Positions 55,696-64,000 of a stretch of DNA of 64,000 nt are shown here, in pieces. This DNA is from Sphingobacterium allocomposti (lineage in GTDB: Bacteria; Bacteroidota; Bacteroidia; Sphingobacteriales; Sphingobacteriaceae), in NCBI RefSeq assembly GCF_008124885.1, contig NZ_VNHX01000017.1, forward strand, positions 43,872-107,871, given 5' to 3'. The stretch's first letter is position 1. Each line of letters opens with the position of its first letter. The notes under the pieces are model-generated. The model had not been told where the DNA came from. It worked only from the letters and a program-made list of their open reading frames with translations, and ran no database searches. The position numbers were made by a program, and so were the translations under genes.

Positions 55696-55762
55696 AGAAA
55701 AAGATATCATGCTGAAAAATGAATGTTGATGAAGACTTAATACCATCTTAATTTTCGGGCGC

Positions 55763-55770
55763 TACATTTG
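55763..55770 (+). promoter_or_regulatory. -7 promoter element of the module D sigma gene
   Basis: TACATTTG matches TAnnTTTG exactly and ends 5 bp before the ATG at 55776, so transcription would begin about at the start codon. Confidence 0.45.
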
Positions 55771-55775
55771 CTATC

Positions 55776-56390
55776 ATGGAACCTACAGTATCACAAAACG
55801 GCGCACCCTTCACTTTTGATACAAACTTCGTTCTCGAGCTTCGGAAGCCGAAAGCAAAAATGGCACTCAGTCAGCTGTTCGACCACTATTGGCAACCTCT
55901 TTTCCAACTCTCGTACAACCTACTTCGAAACGACGACGATGCCAAAGACGCGGTTCAAGAGGTATTTATTAAACTATGGGACCGAAGATTTGAAATAGAC
56001 ATACAAACCTCTGTCGAGTCCTACCTTTTCTCCGCTGTCCGCTATAGGTCGTTGACTATGCTGTCAAAAAGGCTTGCAGCCAACAAGCGCGAAGTATCGC
56101 TCGAACACTATATTGAACAGACTTTCCTCGAGGCTATCGACCCTCTGCTTTTAAAAGAGTTAGAACAAGAGATAGATACGCAAATAAGCCAACTACCAAA
56201 TCGAATGCAGGAAGTAATCCGTTTAAAGACCAAGGAGGGGCTCAGCATTTCGGAGATCGCCGTTAGACTAAATATCTCGGAAGAAACGGTGAAGAACCAT
56301 CTAGCCAGCGCACGGAAACGGCTACGTACCCACTTGCGGGATGTAGCTTATGTTATTCTGGCTATAAGCACTACCTACCCGCCGTCATAA
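55776..56390 (+). CDS. ECF-type RNA polymerase sigma factor (module D)
   Basis: The 204-residue protein has region 2 (LFDHYWQPLFQLSYNLL; DDDAKDAVQEVFIKLWDRRF) and region 4 (EVIRLKTKEGLSISEIAVRLNISEETVKNHLASARKRL) and a hydrophobic C-terminal tail. It should direct RNA polymerase to the FecR-SusCD-phosphoesterase genes of module D. It starts only about 160 bp after module C, so two independent sigma systems lie head to tail. Confidence 0.94.
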   Translation: MEPTVSQNGAPFTFDTNFVLELRKPKAKMALSQLFDHYWQPLFQLSYNLLRNDDDAKDAVQEVFIKLWDRRFEIDIQTSVESYLFSAVRYRSLTMLSKRLAANKREVSLEHYIEQTFLEAIDPLLLKELEQEIDTQISQLPNRMQEVIRLKTKEGLSISEIAVRLNISEETVKNHLASARKRLRTHLRDVAYVILAISTTYPPS

Positions 56391-56489
56391 AGGCACCTCT
56401 ATTTCATAATTTATTAATCTTTTCATAACAGTTTCGGCTAGCCCTTCAGCACCTCGAAATAGACATACAAGTAGATCGCCTATTTGTAT

Positions 56490-57536
56490 ATGCAGCTAGA
56501 ACAAATTAGAAAACTTATAGCCCGCTACCTGTCCGGAGTCGCCAGCGAAACAGAACGTAAAGCCGTGGACAGCTGGATTCAATGGGTAACAATGCGCGGA
56601 CTACCTCATAGTTCAGAAAAGCTTGCGCGTGTCCGAAACGACATATGGCAATCCATCGAGGCGTCCCAAACGTCGTCAGCTCCTCCTCTCTCACGGGTGA
56701 CACCCTTATTGAGATACATCGCAAGCATAGCGGCCATAGTCCTCGTGGGCTTCGTCCTTTTTAGTACGATAAAACATAGGGAGCGCTCATACTATAGCAC
56801 CGACATGCACGAGACCAAAGATATTTTGCTTATCGACGGCACAAGGGTGAAATTAAAAGAGAACACCCACTTAACCGTCCACGACAACCTCACCAACAAC
56901 GACGAAAGGCTCGTTGAGTTGGTGGAGGGAGAAGCACACTTTCAAGTGCAGAAAGACCATCGGCGCCCCTTCGTTATTACAAACCGTTATATGCGCACCG
57001 AAGTACTAGGAACCTCCTTTACCGTGCGTAGCTCTGGTTATTCCGGTCGATGGGACATTCGGGTTAGCACCGGAAAAGTTCGGGTCTCAAAAACCGAAGA
57101 TCAGGGGGCATCTTACATACTATCAGCAGGAGACAGCCTGACCTATAGCGAAAAAGGAGGAGTAACCGCGTATATATCCGGAACTGCCGACATAGACGAG
57201 CCAATACTTTTTTACAACGAGAACCTGTCCGTTGTTATGCAGAAGCTGGCGCGACGTTTTAACCGCACAATATACGTAGCCTCACATATAGGTTATGCGA
57301 AGCGGTTTTCCGGAGAATTCAGCCACGACTACTCCTTGGAGGATCTGTTGGAGATCATCTGCCTTGCTACTGACACCCAATATCACCTAAAAGGAGATAC
57401 CATTGTAATCCACGCTAACAATGACGACCTATCCCGCTCCTCCAGACAACCTCCAAACCAGAAAGTATATGAAATCAACGAAAATAATCCGGTACACCTT
57501 GATAACTCAAATAACAATCAACATAAATTGAAATGA
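56490..57536 (+). CDS. FecR-type anti-sigma factor (module D)
   Basis: The 348-residue protein starts MQLEQIRKLIARYLSGVASE, the usual cytoplasmic sigma-binding helix, followed by a membrane helix at about 73-92 (YIASIAAIVLVGFVLFSTI), a FecR domain (LIDGTRVKLKENTHLTVHD; VELVEGEAHFQVQKDHRRPF) and a DUF4974 domain (LFYNENLSVVMQKLARRFN). The ATG at 56490 is preferred to a TTG two codons earlier. The stop overlaps the SusC start by ATGA, so translation is coupled. Confidence 0.94.
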   Translation: MQLEQIRKLIARYLSGVASETERKAVDSWIQWVTMRGLPHSSEKLARVRNDIWQSIEASQTSSAPPLSRVTPLLRYIASIAAIVLVGFVLFSTIKHRERSYYSTDMHETKDILLIDGTRVKLKENTHLTVHDNLTNNDERLVELVEGEAHFQVQKDHRRPFVITNRYMRTEVLGTSFTVRSSGYSGRWDIRVSTGKVRVSKTEDQGASYILSAGDSLTYSEKGGVTAYISGTADIDEPILFYNENLSVVMQKLARRFNRTIYVASHIGYAKRFSGEFSHDYSLEDLLEIICLATDTQYHLKGDTIVIHANNDDLSRSSRQPPNQKVYEINENNPVHLDNSNNNQHKLK

Positions 57537-60500
57537 AAACCTATCTATCTTTATTTGTCAGTGCGTGTCTCGCGAGCACCCAGCTGGCATATGGTGAAAC
57601 GAACCTCGTGTCCGTAAATTACTCCCACCAAGGGCATGAAAAAAGCCTTCTCCTATCTCTACAAGAAATCGCCAAACAGGCAGGTAAAAAACTCGCTTAT
57701 GATAAAGGAATTCTTGAAGGAAAACAGGCCGCTGGTTACGACAAATCTCTACCGCTGGAACAAGCATTAGCCCAACTGTTAACGGGATCCGGCGTGGCAT
57801 TTCAGCTAAAAGGAAACATCATCGTACTACACCAGGCCGACCATAACCACCGTCCGGAGCAAATGCGTCTTCAGCAGGATCTTATCACAGGCCATGTGCG
57901 CGACCAGCGGACCGGGGATCCCATCAATGGTGCAACAATACAAGCTATACCTGGCAGCCATTCCGTGCAAACCGGCATAGACGGTAGCTTCAGGCTACCC
58001 ATCCGTCCAGCAGCTGAAGGCTTCGTACTGCACATCTCCTACATCGGCTATAAAACCAAAGATTTCAAACTGACTGCAGAGATGATCCAGCAGCCATTAA
58101 CAATCTCCCTTCAAGAAGATCTTTTCGGCTTGGACGAAGTTGTGGTAACCGGACAGGGCCTTGATATCAACAAACGGCGCCTATCGACAAACGTAGCTAC
58201 CGTCAGTGGGAAAGAGCTCGAGAAAGTCCCCGCTTCGCGTTTCGACCAGCTACTCCAATCAAAACTACCCAACGCACAAATCCGTCTTACGGGAGGGCAA
58301 TCCGGTGCCACATCCATTATCAGAGCACGCGGCGTAGTGTCGGCATTCAAAAATTCTACACCCGTCATTTACGTCGACGGCGTACGTATGGACAACCTAA
58401 ACACGGCCTCCGCGATTGGTGGGGGAAGTGCACAAGGATCCGGCGTGAGCTCCATCGCCGATATTCCTATCGACAATATCGAGCGGGTCGAATACGTCAA
58501 TGGAGGAGCGGCCACCACCTTATACGGCTCAGATGCCGCAAATGGCGTTATCCAGATATTCACAAAGAAGGGAGGCGCCGACCGAACAACCGTAACAGCC
58601 GAGGCAACCATAGGCGCCGAACGTGCCACTACCGATTTCCTGCACTTTAAACGCACAGAAGAACTGCTCTTTGAACCCGGCACCTTTCAACGTTATAACG
58701 TCGCCGTAAACGGTAATAGTGGCAAAGTAGGCTATAGTGTAACGGGCGCATACCTTAACAGCTCCGGTGTACAGCTATTTAAACAGAATGAAAACAAACG
58801 TGTTGACCTTCGCTCCGGATTCCGAGCAGATCTGCACGAAAAGGTTGCGTACGAAAGTAGTTTTACTTTTGTCAACAACAGCTATAAGCGAAACCGTAAC
58901 GGCAACCAAGGCGGTTATACCGGACTGTGGTACACAGAGAGCGGCGCATCTGCGGTTTCTGGACCGCAGCCTAGATTTAACCCACGTATTGACGATTTAT
59001 CAGAAGATGAATTCGCAAAAATGAAAGAATATGTACAGACGGCTGAAAGACTACAAGACAACGAAATCGTCGTCAACAGATTCCAGACGTCCCAAAGTTT
59101 TCAATACAGACCCTTACCGAATCTAAACATTAAAGCGGTGGGCGGCGTGGACTATCGTGTACTACGTAATCAAGTTATTCAAACTAACGAATACCTTACA
59201 CATACAACGGGCAACTTAACGACAGATCGTGGAAGTATCAACAATGGAGAACGTAAGTATTGGGGGCTAACGATGGAGCTAAATGGTCAACACAAGGCGA
59301 ACATTGGCGAGCTCTCCGTAATCACCACGTTAGGCGGTCAGCTTTTTCGTAACGAAGACCGTCAAGTGGCGTACAACGGCATAAATATACGGGACGGAGC
59401 AAGAAACATAGCTGATGCTGCCTCCAAAACAAGCAACGAGGTATATCTGGAAGTTGTCAATTACGGCATGTATCTCCAAAGCAATCTCGGGTGGAAAAAT
59501 AAGCTGTTCTTAGATCTAGGGCTACGTGGCGATGGCAATAGCGCCTTTGGTCGCGACATCGGTATACAATATTACCCAAAAATAGGCTTTTCCTACATCC
59601 CTTCATCCGAGAGCTGGTGGACCGAATTCTTGCCCTTTATTCCATCCGCGAAGTTACGTGGTAACTACGGCGTGGCCGGTAACTTCCCCCCACCGTTCAG
59701 GAATCTTCGAACGATGAACTTTCCCAGCTATTTAGGCGACCAAGCCGCTATATTCGGGACGCCGGGCGTCAACTTACGCCCCGAAAAGACAAACACGCTC
59801 GAAGCTGGTCTCGACCTCGGATTGTGGGACGATCGTGTCACCCTGTCAGCAGGCTTTTACCATGCCATCACCAATGACGCTCTATTCAGCGTACCAGCAG
59901 CGCCGTCAACTGCGGAGAACGAAGCTTTACGCAATGTCGGAAAGATTATGAACCGCGGGCTGGAGTTCAACACACAGGTCACAGCCTTACGGACAGAGCA
60001 CACATCTTTACGGTTCAACCTAGCGATAAACACACTTGACAATAAGGTGCTTTCCTCTAACGGCGCCGCCCCTTTCAACATAGCCGGTTTTAGCGAACGC
60101 ACGATACAAACCGTTGTTCAAGAAGGATATCCCGTGGGCTTCATCCGCGGCGGGTACGGTATATTTGGTGACGATGGTGTTCTCGAGCAGACTATACCAC
60201 TACAATACCTGGGCACAACCATACCTAACCTCTTCGGCAGCATGGGAGTTGATTTACAATGGAAAGGATTAAATCTTTACGCAAATGCAGATTATCAAAA
60301 GGGAGCTTATGCAAATAATTGGGATAGCCAGTTCCGCTACAACTACGGTGCCGGCGATGAGGGCATACCTGCTGGAGAAATAAATTCGGAATATAAACGC
60401 ACACGTTGGTTGCAATTTACCAATATGTTTATCGAGAAAACCGATTTCATAAAGATTCGGACGATTGGCGCTGCATATACACTCCCAAGATCGGCCATAC

Positions 60501-60694
60501 GCTCATTTGCCCACCAAGCGGTGATCGGCGCTAGCATCATGAACCCGTTCAATTTCACATCCTCTTCTTTCGATCCCGAGGCAACGATAAGCGGAAGCGC
60601 AGCAGGTCAGGACGGCGCAACCACCGGCGGTATTTCTTATGCAACCTATTCGGTACCTCGCCAATTTTTGATGTCTATTAAACTTTCTTTCTAA
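57533..60694 (+). CDS. SusC-family TonB-dependent transducer with STN domain (module D)
   Basis: The 1053-residue protein has a signal peptide (to about residue 21), an STN domain at about 40-100 (LSLQEIAKQAGKKLAYDKGI; LPLEQALAQLLTGSGVAF), a carboxypeptidase-regulatory-like domain at 118-195, GLDEVVVTGQGLDINKRR, a plug (VIYVDGVRMDNLNTAS; YGSDAANGVIQIFTKKG) and a barrel. With the upstream FecR it forms a complete signalling chain, as in module A. The partner SusD and a phosphoesterase follow. Confidence 0.96.
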   Translation: MKTYLSLFVSACLASTQLAYGETNLVSVNYSHQGHEKSLLLSLQEIAKQAGKKLAYDKGILEGKQAAGYDKSLPLEQALAQLLTGSGVAFQLKGNIIVLHQADHNHRPEQMRLQQDLITGHVRDQRTGDPINGATIQAIPGSHSVQTGIDGSFRLPIRPAAEGFVLHISYIGYKTKDFKLTAEMIQQPLTISLQEDLFGLDEVVVTGQGLDINKRRLSTNVATVSGKELEKVPASRFDQLLQSKLPNAQIRLTGGQSGATSIIRARGVVSAFKNSTPVIYVDGVRMDNLNTASAIGGGSAQGSGVSSIADIPIDNIERVEYVNGGAATTLYGSDAANGVIQIFTKKGGADRTTVTAEATIGAERATTDFLHFKRTEELLFEPGTFQRYNVAVNGNSGKVGYSVTGAYLNSSGVQLFKQNENKRVDLRSGFRADLHEKVAYESSFTFVNNSYKRNRNGNQGGYTGLWYTESGASAVSGPQPRFNPRIDDLSEDEFAKMKEYVQTAERLQDNEIVVNRFQTSQSFQYRPLPNLNIKAVGGVDYRVLRNQVIQTNEYLTHTTGNLTTDRGSINNGERKYWGLTMELNGQHKANIGELSVITTLGGQLFRNEDRQVAYNGINIRDGARNIADAASKTSNEVYLEVVNYGMYLQSNLGWKNKLFLDLGLRGDGNSAFGRDIGIQYYPKIGFSYIPSSESWWTEFLPFIPSAKLRGNYGVAGNFPPPFRNLRTMNFPSYLGDQAAIFGTPGVNLRPEKTNTLEAGLDLGLWDDRVTLSAGFYHAITNDALFSVPAAPSTAENEALRNVGKIMNRGLEFNTQVTALRTEHTSLRFNLAINTLDNKVLSSNGAAPFNIAGFSERTIQTVVQEGYPVGFIRGGYGIFGDDGVLEQTIPLQYLGTTIPNLFGSMGVDLQWKGLNLYANADYQKGAYANNWDSQFRYNYGAGDEGIPAGEINSEYKRTRWLQFTNMFIEKTDFIKIRTIGAAYTLPRSAIRSFAHQAVIGASIMNPFNFTSSSFDPEATISGSAAGQDGATTGGISYATYSVPRQFLMSIKLSF

Positions 60695-60705
60695 TCGTTA
60701 TCATC

Positions 60706-62142
60706 ATGAAACTACCTTTAAATTCTATATTCATCCTCGCCAGCACAGCACTACTTTTGACAAGTTGCGAATTGACAGAGGTTACAAATCCCTATGTTAC
60801 GGAAGAGCGCTTTATTCCTAGTTTTCAATCGTTACAGACATGGCTAAATGGCGTGAGGCGCCAAGCCAGCGTCACGGTCGGTACCGTCGTGGAATTCTCC
60901 GAACTGGTGTCTGACAATTACTTCAATAACTATACACAGAGCAGTAAAGTATTTGACAACCCCGAGATCAATTACTTCGATCAAGATGTGGCAAATATCC
61001 AAGCTTCCATCCATAAGTTAATGGAGATGAGCAAATTCGGCCTGACGAAGCTTGTTCCTCTTCAAACGGGAGACGTAAACCAAGAAAAAGCTGAACTTCT
61101 TTTCTACCAAGCATACGCTCATATATTGGGTGCCGATCTTTATGTAGGATTACCCACAGAAGCGCTAGGCGAGATTAAGAGTCCTTTGCAGCTATTACAA
61201 GAGGCGATCTCACTGCTTGAGGAAGCCTCCAGCCTATACGCAAAGGCAGAAGACAAAGATGCTTGTACGATCCTCCTCGCAAGGTGTCACCATCGCATGG
61301 GGAATATCCAAGAAGCAAGCCGCTTCGCGCGTCAAGCCGCGACCAGTCCGTTAACATTAAGACAAGTACAATATGGTACGCAGAATGGTCCGTCCAACAA
61401 CTTCCAAAGCGCCATCTTTTCATCAACAACTAACTCGTTTGCCCCGCTTCCCCGATTAGACTTCCTCGATCCAAAATATTTCCATCAAACGGCTACTGTT
61501 TTCGAAGACGAAAAGCCCATAGCCATCGCTAAAGCAGAAGAAGCATTTCTAATATTAGCAGAAGCCGCCGCCGCGCAGCAAGACATTGGTCAGACGAAAC
61601 AAATACTCAAGGATCTGCTTAACGACGTTATCAGTAAAAGACCCGTCATTATGCTTGACGACAGTAGGGACACACGAAACGGAGGTAATAGAAACGATTA
61701 TCCTATAACCGAGGTTTCCGTAAAGTTCGACGAGCAGACAACAGCAAAGGAAGGCCTCGTGCGAGATCGCTCTAAAGGAGACATCCCAGCATATAAAGTC
61801 TCAGGCACCCACGTCACTTCTCGGGATATCGACGCCGTACGAACACAGGATGACGCACTTTACCTGATTTATTTGATGCGTCAGGAGATCTTCATTGCCG
61901 AGGGCCGTCGTATGACAGATTTGGGAATCCGCTTTCCTATTTCACAACGGGAACAGTTATCGAATAACCACGTTACCAACGAACATATCAATGCTATCAT
62001 TCCTGATTTTATCCCCGGAAACCGCGGAATGGACGACTTTGTGTACGACAAATCCTCGGCGACCGTCACGATGAGGCACGATATGAACAAGGTGCTCGTA
62101 CAGAACAAGACTTCTCCATATGTTATGCCCTTCATCAATTAA
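60706..62142 (+). CDS. Divergent SusD-like lipoprotein (module D)
   Basis: The 478-residue protein has a lipoprotein signal STALLLTSC (Cys21). The TPR-like helices are recognisable (KAELLFYQAYAHILGADLYV; LLQEAISLLEEASSLYAKAE; AKAEEAFLILAEAAAAQQD) and the end carries EGRRMTDLGIRFPIS, a variant of the SusD C-terminal block. It is shorter than the other SusD proteins here and belongs to a distant branch. It should cap the SusC 11 bp upstream. Confidence 0.88.
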   Translation: MKLPLNSIFILASTALLLTSCELTEVTNPYVTEERFIPSFQSLQTWLNGVRRQASVTVGTVVEFSELVSDNYFNNYTQSSKVFDNPEINYFDQDVANIQASIHKLMEMSKFGLTKLVPLQTGDVNQEKAELLFYQAYAHILGADLYVGLPTEALGEIKSPLQLLQEAISLLEEASSLYAKAEDKDACTILLARCHHRMGNIQEASRFARQAATSPLTLRQVQYGTQNGPSNNFQSAIFSSTTNSFAPLPRLDFLDPKYFHQTATVFEDEKPIAIAKAEEAFLILAEAAAAQQDIGQTKQILKDLLNDVISKRPVIMLDDSRDTRNGGNRNDYPITEVSVKFDEQTTAKEGLVRDRSKGDIPAYKVSGTHVTSRDIDAVRTQDDALYLIYLMRQEIFIAEGRRMTDLGIRFPISQREQLSNNHVTNEHINAIIPDFIPGNRGMDDFVYDKSSATVTMRHDMNKVLVQNKTSPYVMPFIN

Positions 62143-62155
62143 TCTGTATAAAACA

Positions 62156-63778
62156 ATGAAACTCCAATTAAATGTATTATTTGGGATCAGCCTGCTGTTC
62201 CTGGCGGTAGGAAGCTACGCACAACAGAAAGCTTCTGGAATCGTATACCACGATCAGAATCAGAATGGAAAAAAGGATCGAACCGAGGCTGGCATCGCAG
62301 GCGTACCCGTCAGTAACGGTGTCGACGTCGTGCTTACCGACAACTATGGGAAGTACGAATTAAATGTCGGAGACGACGATATCATCTTCGTAATTAAGCC
62401 GAGTGGCTACAAGGCCCCGGTGGATAAACACAACCTACCTCAGTCCTATTACATTCATAAGCCGGGCGGATCGCCGACAAATCTCGAATACGCAGGTGTC
62501 GCCCCAACGGGTCCTCTGCCCAAAAGCATCGACTTTCCACTCCTAAAAAACACTGAAGCCGATCGCTTCCGTATCCTAGTCTTCGGAGATCCCCAAGCCT
62601 ATACCGCGCAAGAGATGACTTATTTTAACCGGGCAATTGTTGACGAAGTGATTGGCGTTAAAGACGTTGCCTTCGGCATCAGCCTAGGCGATCTCGTCGG
62701 CGATGATCTTAGCCTGCACCCAAGTTACAAGGAAAGTATTGCGCGTATTGGACTACCGTGGTATAATCTTAAGGGCAATCACGATATGAACTACGACGTA
62801 TCAGCCGACAGCCTGTCTGACGAGACGTTTGAAGCCAACTTTGGTCCTGCCAACTATGCCTTCAATTACGGCAAGGTACATTTTATCGTACTAGACAACG
62901 TACGGTATCCCAATCCACGCACGGGTCGCGGTTATCTGGGTGGCTTTAGAAAAGAACAGCTAGACTTTATAGAAAACGACCTCAAACACGTCCCTGAAGA
63001 CCGCCTCGTTGTCCTAGCCTTTCACATACCGTTAGATCATCGAAATGGAGACACTTTCCGGGCGGAAGATCGGCAGCGTTTATTTGATTTGCTGAAGGAT
63101 TATCCCAACACGCTTTCTCTCTCTGCACATATGCATACCCAGACACAACATTTTTACAGACGGGAAGAAGGATGGCATCGGGATAAACCTCATCACGAGT
63201 ACAACGCCGGGACCACGTCGGGCGACTGGTATTCAGGCGAGCTGGACTCGCGTGGTGTTCCTAAGGCCACGATGCGCGATGGCACGCCAAATGGGTATGC
63301 TTTTATCGAATTTAATCAAGCGCAATACCGTATTCGGTACCAAGCCTCGGGCAGGGATACCAGCTACCAAATCAACTTATTCCATCCCAAGGTTGTGGGA
63401 CAGGGAAAACGTAGTCGGGCGGCTATTTTTGCTAACTTTTTTATGGGGCATCACGGCAACACCGTTGAATATGCTATCGATGGCGGCGAGTGGAAAAAGA
63501 TGATACCCGTACGGACTACGGATCCGGCCTACCATGCGATTTTGTACCCTTGGGATAATCTGGACACGCTCATCCCAGGGAGGCGTCCTACAGACGCGAC
63601 GGTAAGTATGCACCTCTGGCGGATAGCACTTCCCATTGACCTTCCTGTGGGCGAACATCAAATCCGTGTGAGGGCAACAGACGACTACGGATTTAGCCAT
63701 GAGGCGTCGAGTAGCTACCGTATAGAGCCGGCAAAAAACTACCCGCCGCTGACGCCTACCTCAGGACGCACAAACTAG
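62156..63778 (+). CDS. Exported calcineurin-like phosphoesterase with N- and C-terminal accessory domains
   Basis: The 540-residue protein has a signal peptide (to AVGSYAQ), an SdrD-like beta domain (about 26-95, IVYHDQNQNGKKDRTEAGIAG), a metallophosphoesterase core with FGDPQ (D145), SLGDLVGDD (D179), KGNHD (N208, H209), AFHIPL (H290) and SAHMHT (H325, H327), and a C-terminal beta domain. This is the MetallophosN-Metallophos-MetallophosC arrangement of Bacteroidota. It cleaves phosphomono- or diesters outside the cytoplasm. The ATG at 62156 places the signal peptide first. It ends module D before a strong terminator. Confidence 0.92.
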   Translation: MKLQLNVLFGISLLFLAVGSYAQQKASGIVYHDQNQNGKKDRTEAGIAGVPVSNGVDVVLTDNYGKYELNVGDDDIIFVIKPSGYKAPVDKHNLPQSYYIHKPGGSPTNLEYAGVAPTGPLPKSIDFPLLKNTEADRFRILVFGDPQAYTAQEMTYFNRAIVDEVIGVKDVAFGISLGDLVGDDLSLHPSYKESIARIGLPWYNLKGNHDMNYDVSADSLSDETFEANFGPANYAFNYGKVHFIVLDNVRYPNPRTGRGYLGGFRKEQLDFIENDLKHVPEDRLVVLAFHIPLDHRNGDTFRAEDRQRLFDLLKDYPNTLSLSAHMHTQTQHFYRREEGWHRDKPHHEYNAGTTSGDWYSGELDSRGVPKATMRDGTPNGYAFIEFNQAQYRIRYQASGRDTSYQINLFHPKVVGQGKRSRAAIFANFFMGHHGNTVEYAIDGGEWKKMIPVRTTDPAYHAILYPWDNLDTLIPGRRPTDATVSMHLWRIALPIDLPVGEHQIRVRATDDYGFSHEASSSYRIEPAKNYPPLTPTSGRTN

Positions 63779-63805
63779 TACAATCTACTACCGATATTTA
63801 CACAT

Positions 63806-63839
63806 AGAAGGCGTCTAAAAAGGGCGCCTTCTTTGTTTT
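63806..63839 (+). terminator. Intrinsic terminator ending module D
   Basis: AGAAGGCG (63806-63813) pairs perfectly with CGCCTTCT (63825-63832), followed by TTGTTTTATT. Confidence 0.85.
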
Positions 63840-63879
63840 ATTATGGGCTTGTGGTCTGTAATGGTTTTAGGAGATTAGC

Positions 63880-63999
63880 CTAGGCCGCCAGCGGTTGATA
63901 TGGGCAATTTATCCATGACTGGTCATAAAATAAGCGGATTATTGTATTTAGGTTCGTCGTTTGGTCCGGAGAAAGTTGTTTCAGGAGTTTTTTCGACCA
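63880..63999 (-). CDS. Possible 3' end of a gene entering from the right edge
   Basis: A minus-strand frame is open from the window edge to a stop at 63880-63882 and encodes 39 residues including KKLLKQLSPDQTTNLNTIIR and a tail with DQSWINCPY. The composition is protein-like, but the piece is too short to assign and could be chance. Confidence 0.3.
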   Translation of the reverse strand, partial: WSKKLLKQLSPDQTTNLNTIIRLFYDQSWINCPYQPLAA

Positions 64000-64000
64000 T

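Overview
The window looks like a chromosome segment of a Bacteroidota bacterium, most likely a Sphingobacteriaceae relative. The reasons are four SusC/SusD-type outer-membrane receptor gene sets, four ECF sigma factor plus FecR-type anti-sigma pairs, Bacteroidota-style -7 promoter elements (TAnnTTTG), lipoprotein signals of the SusD type and weak Shine-Dalgarno sites. I see no rRNA, tRNA, CRISPR array, transposase or phage gene.

Layout. 0-12.3 kb is ordinary housekeeping and accessory material: a partial outer-membrane beta-barrel protein, a stand-alone GHKL ATPase, a GH63-like lipoprotein, a DUF421 protein, an SMP-30 lactonase, an MBL-fold hydrolase, an AraC regulator, an SDR, GrpB and a DUF202 protein. 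12.3-24.2 kb (minus strand) is module A: sigma, FecR, then two consecutive SusC/SusD pairs with no enzyme. 26.0-33.4 kb (plus strand) is module B: sigma, FecR, SusC, SusD and a purple-acid-phosphatase-like enzyme. A and B diverge from a 1.8 kb intergenic region filled by a hierarchical 21-bp/63-bp repeat array. 33.7-48.0 kb is a stress and ion block: a lipoprotein gene with a -1 frameshift, a BCCT transporter with an MscS channel, a baeRF3-like protein, DUF389, GDPD, an AGCS symporter coupled to NhaA, and TerC. 48.1-55.6 kb is module C: sigma, FecR, an Oar-like TonB receptor interrupted by one in-frame stop, and phosphocholine-specific phospholipase C. 55.8-63.8 kb is module D: sigma, FecR, STN-containing SusC, divergent SusD and a calcineurin-like phosphoesterase.

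How it may work together. Three of the four sigma/FecR modules (B, C, D) end in a different exported phosphoesterase, and a periplasmic-type GDPD lies between them. I infer a cluster of separately switched outer-membrane systems for phosphorus compounds (phosphate esters, phospholipids). A BCCT transporter nearby could take up choline-type products. Module A has receptors but no enzyme, so its substrate is open.

Non-coding structure is rich. There are four intergenic clusters of 7-nt-periodic repeats (one with a 143-bp tandem duplication), REP-like elements with nested inverted repeats, a 20-bp perfect palindrome containing the premature stop of the module C receptor, and a classic T_TTA_AAC slippery heptamer exactly where the 36.2 kb lipoprotein gene changes frame.
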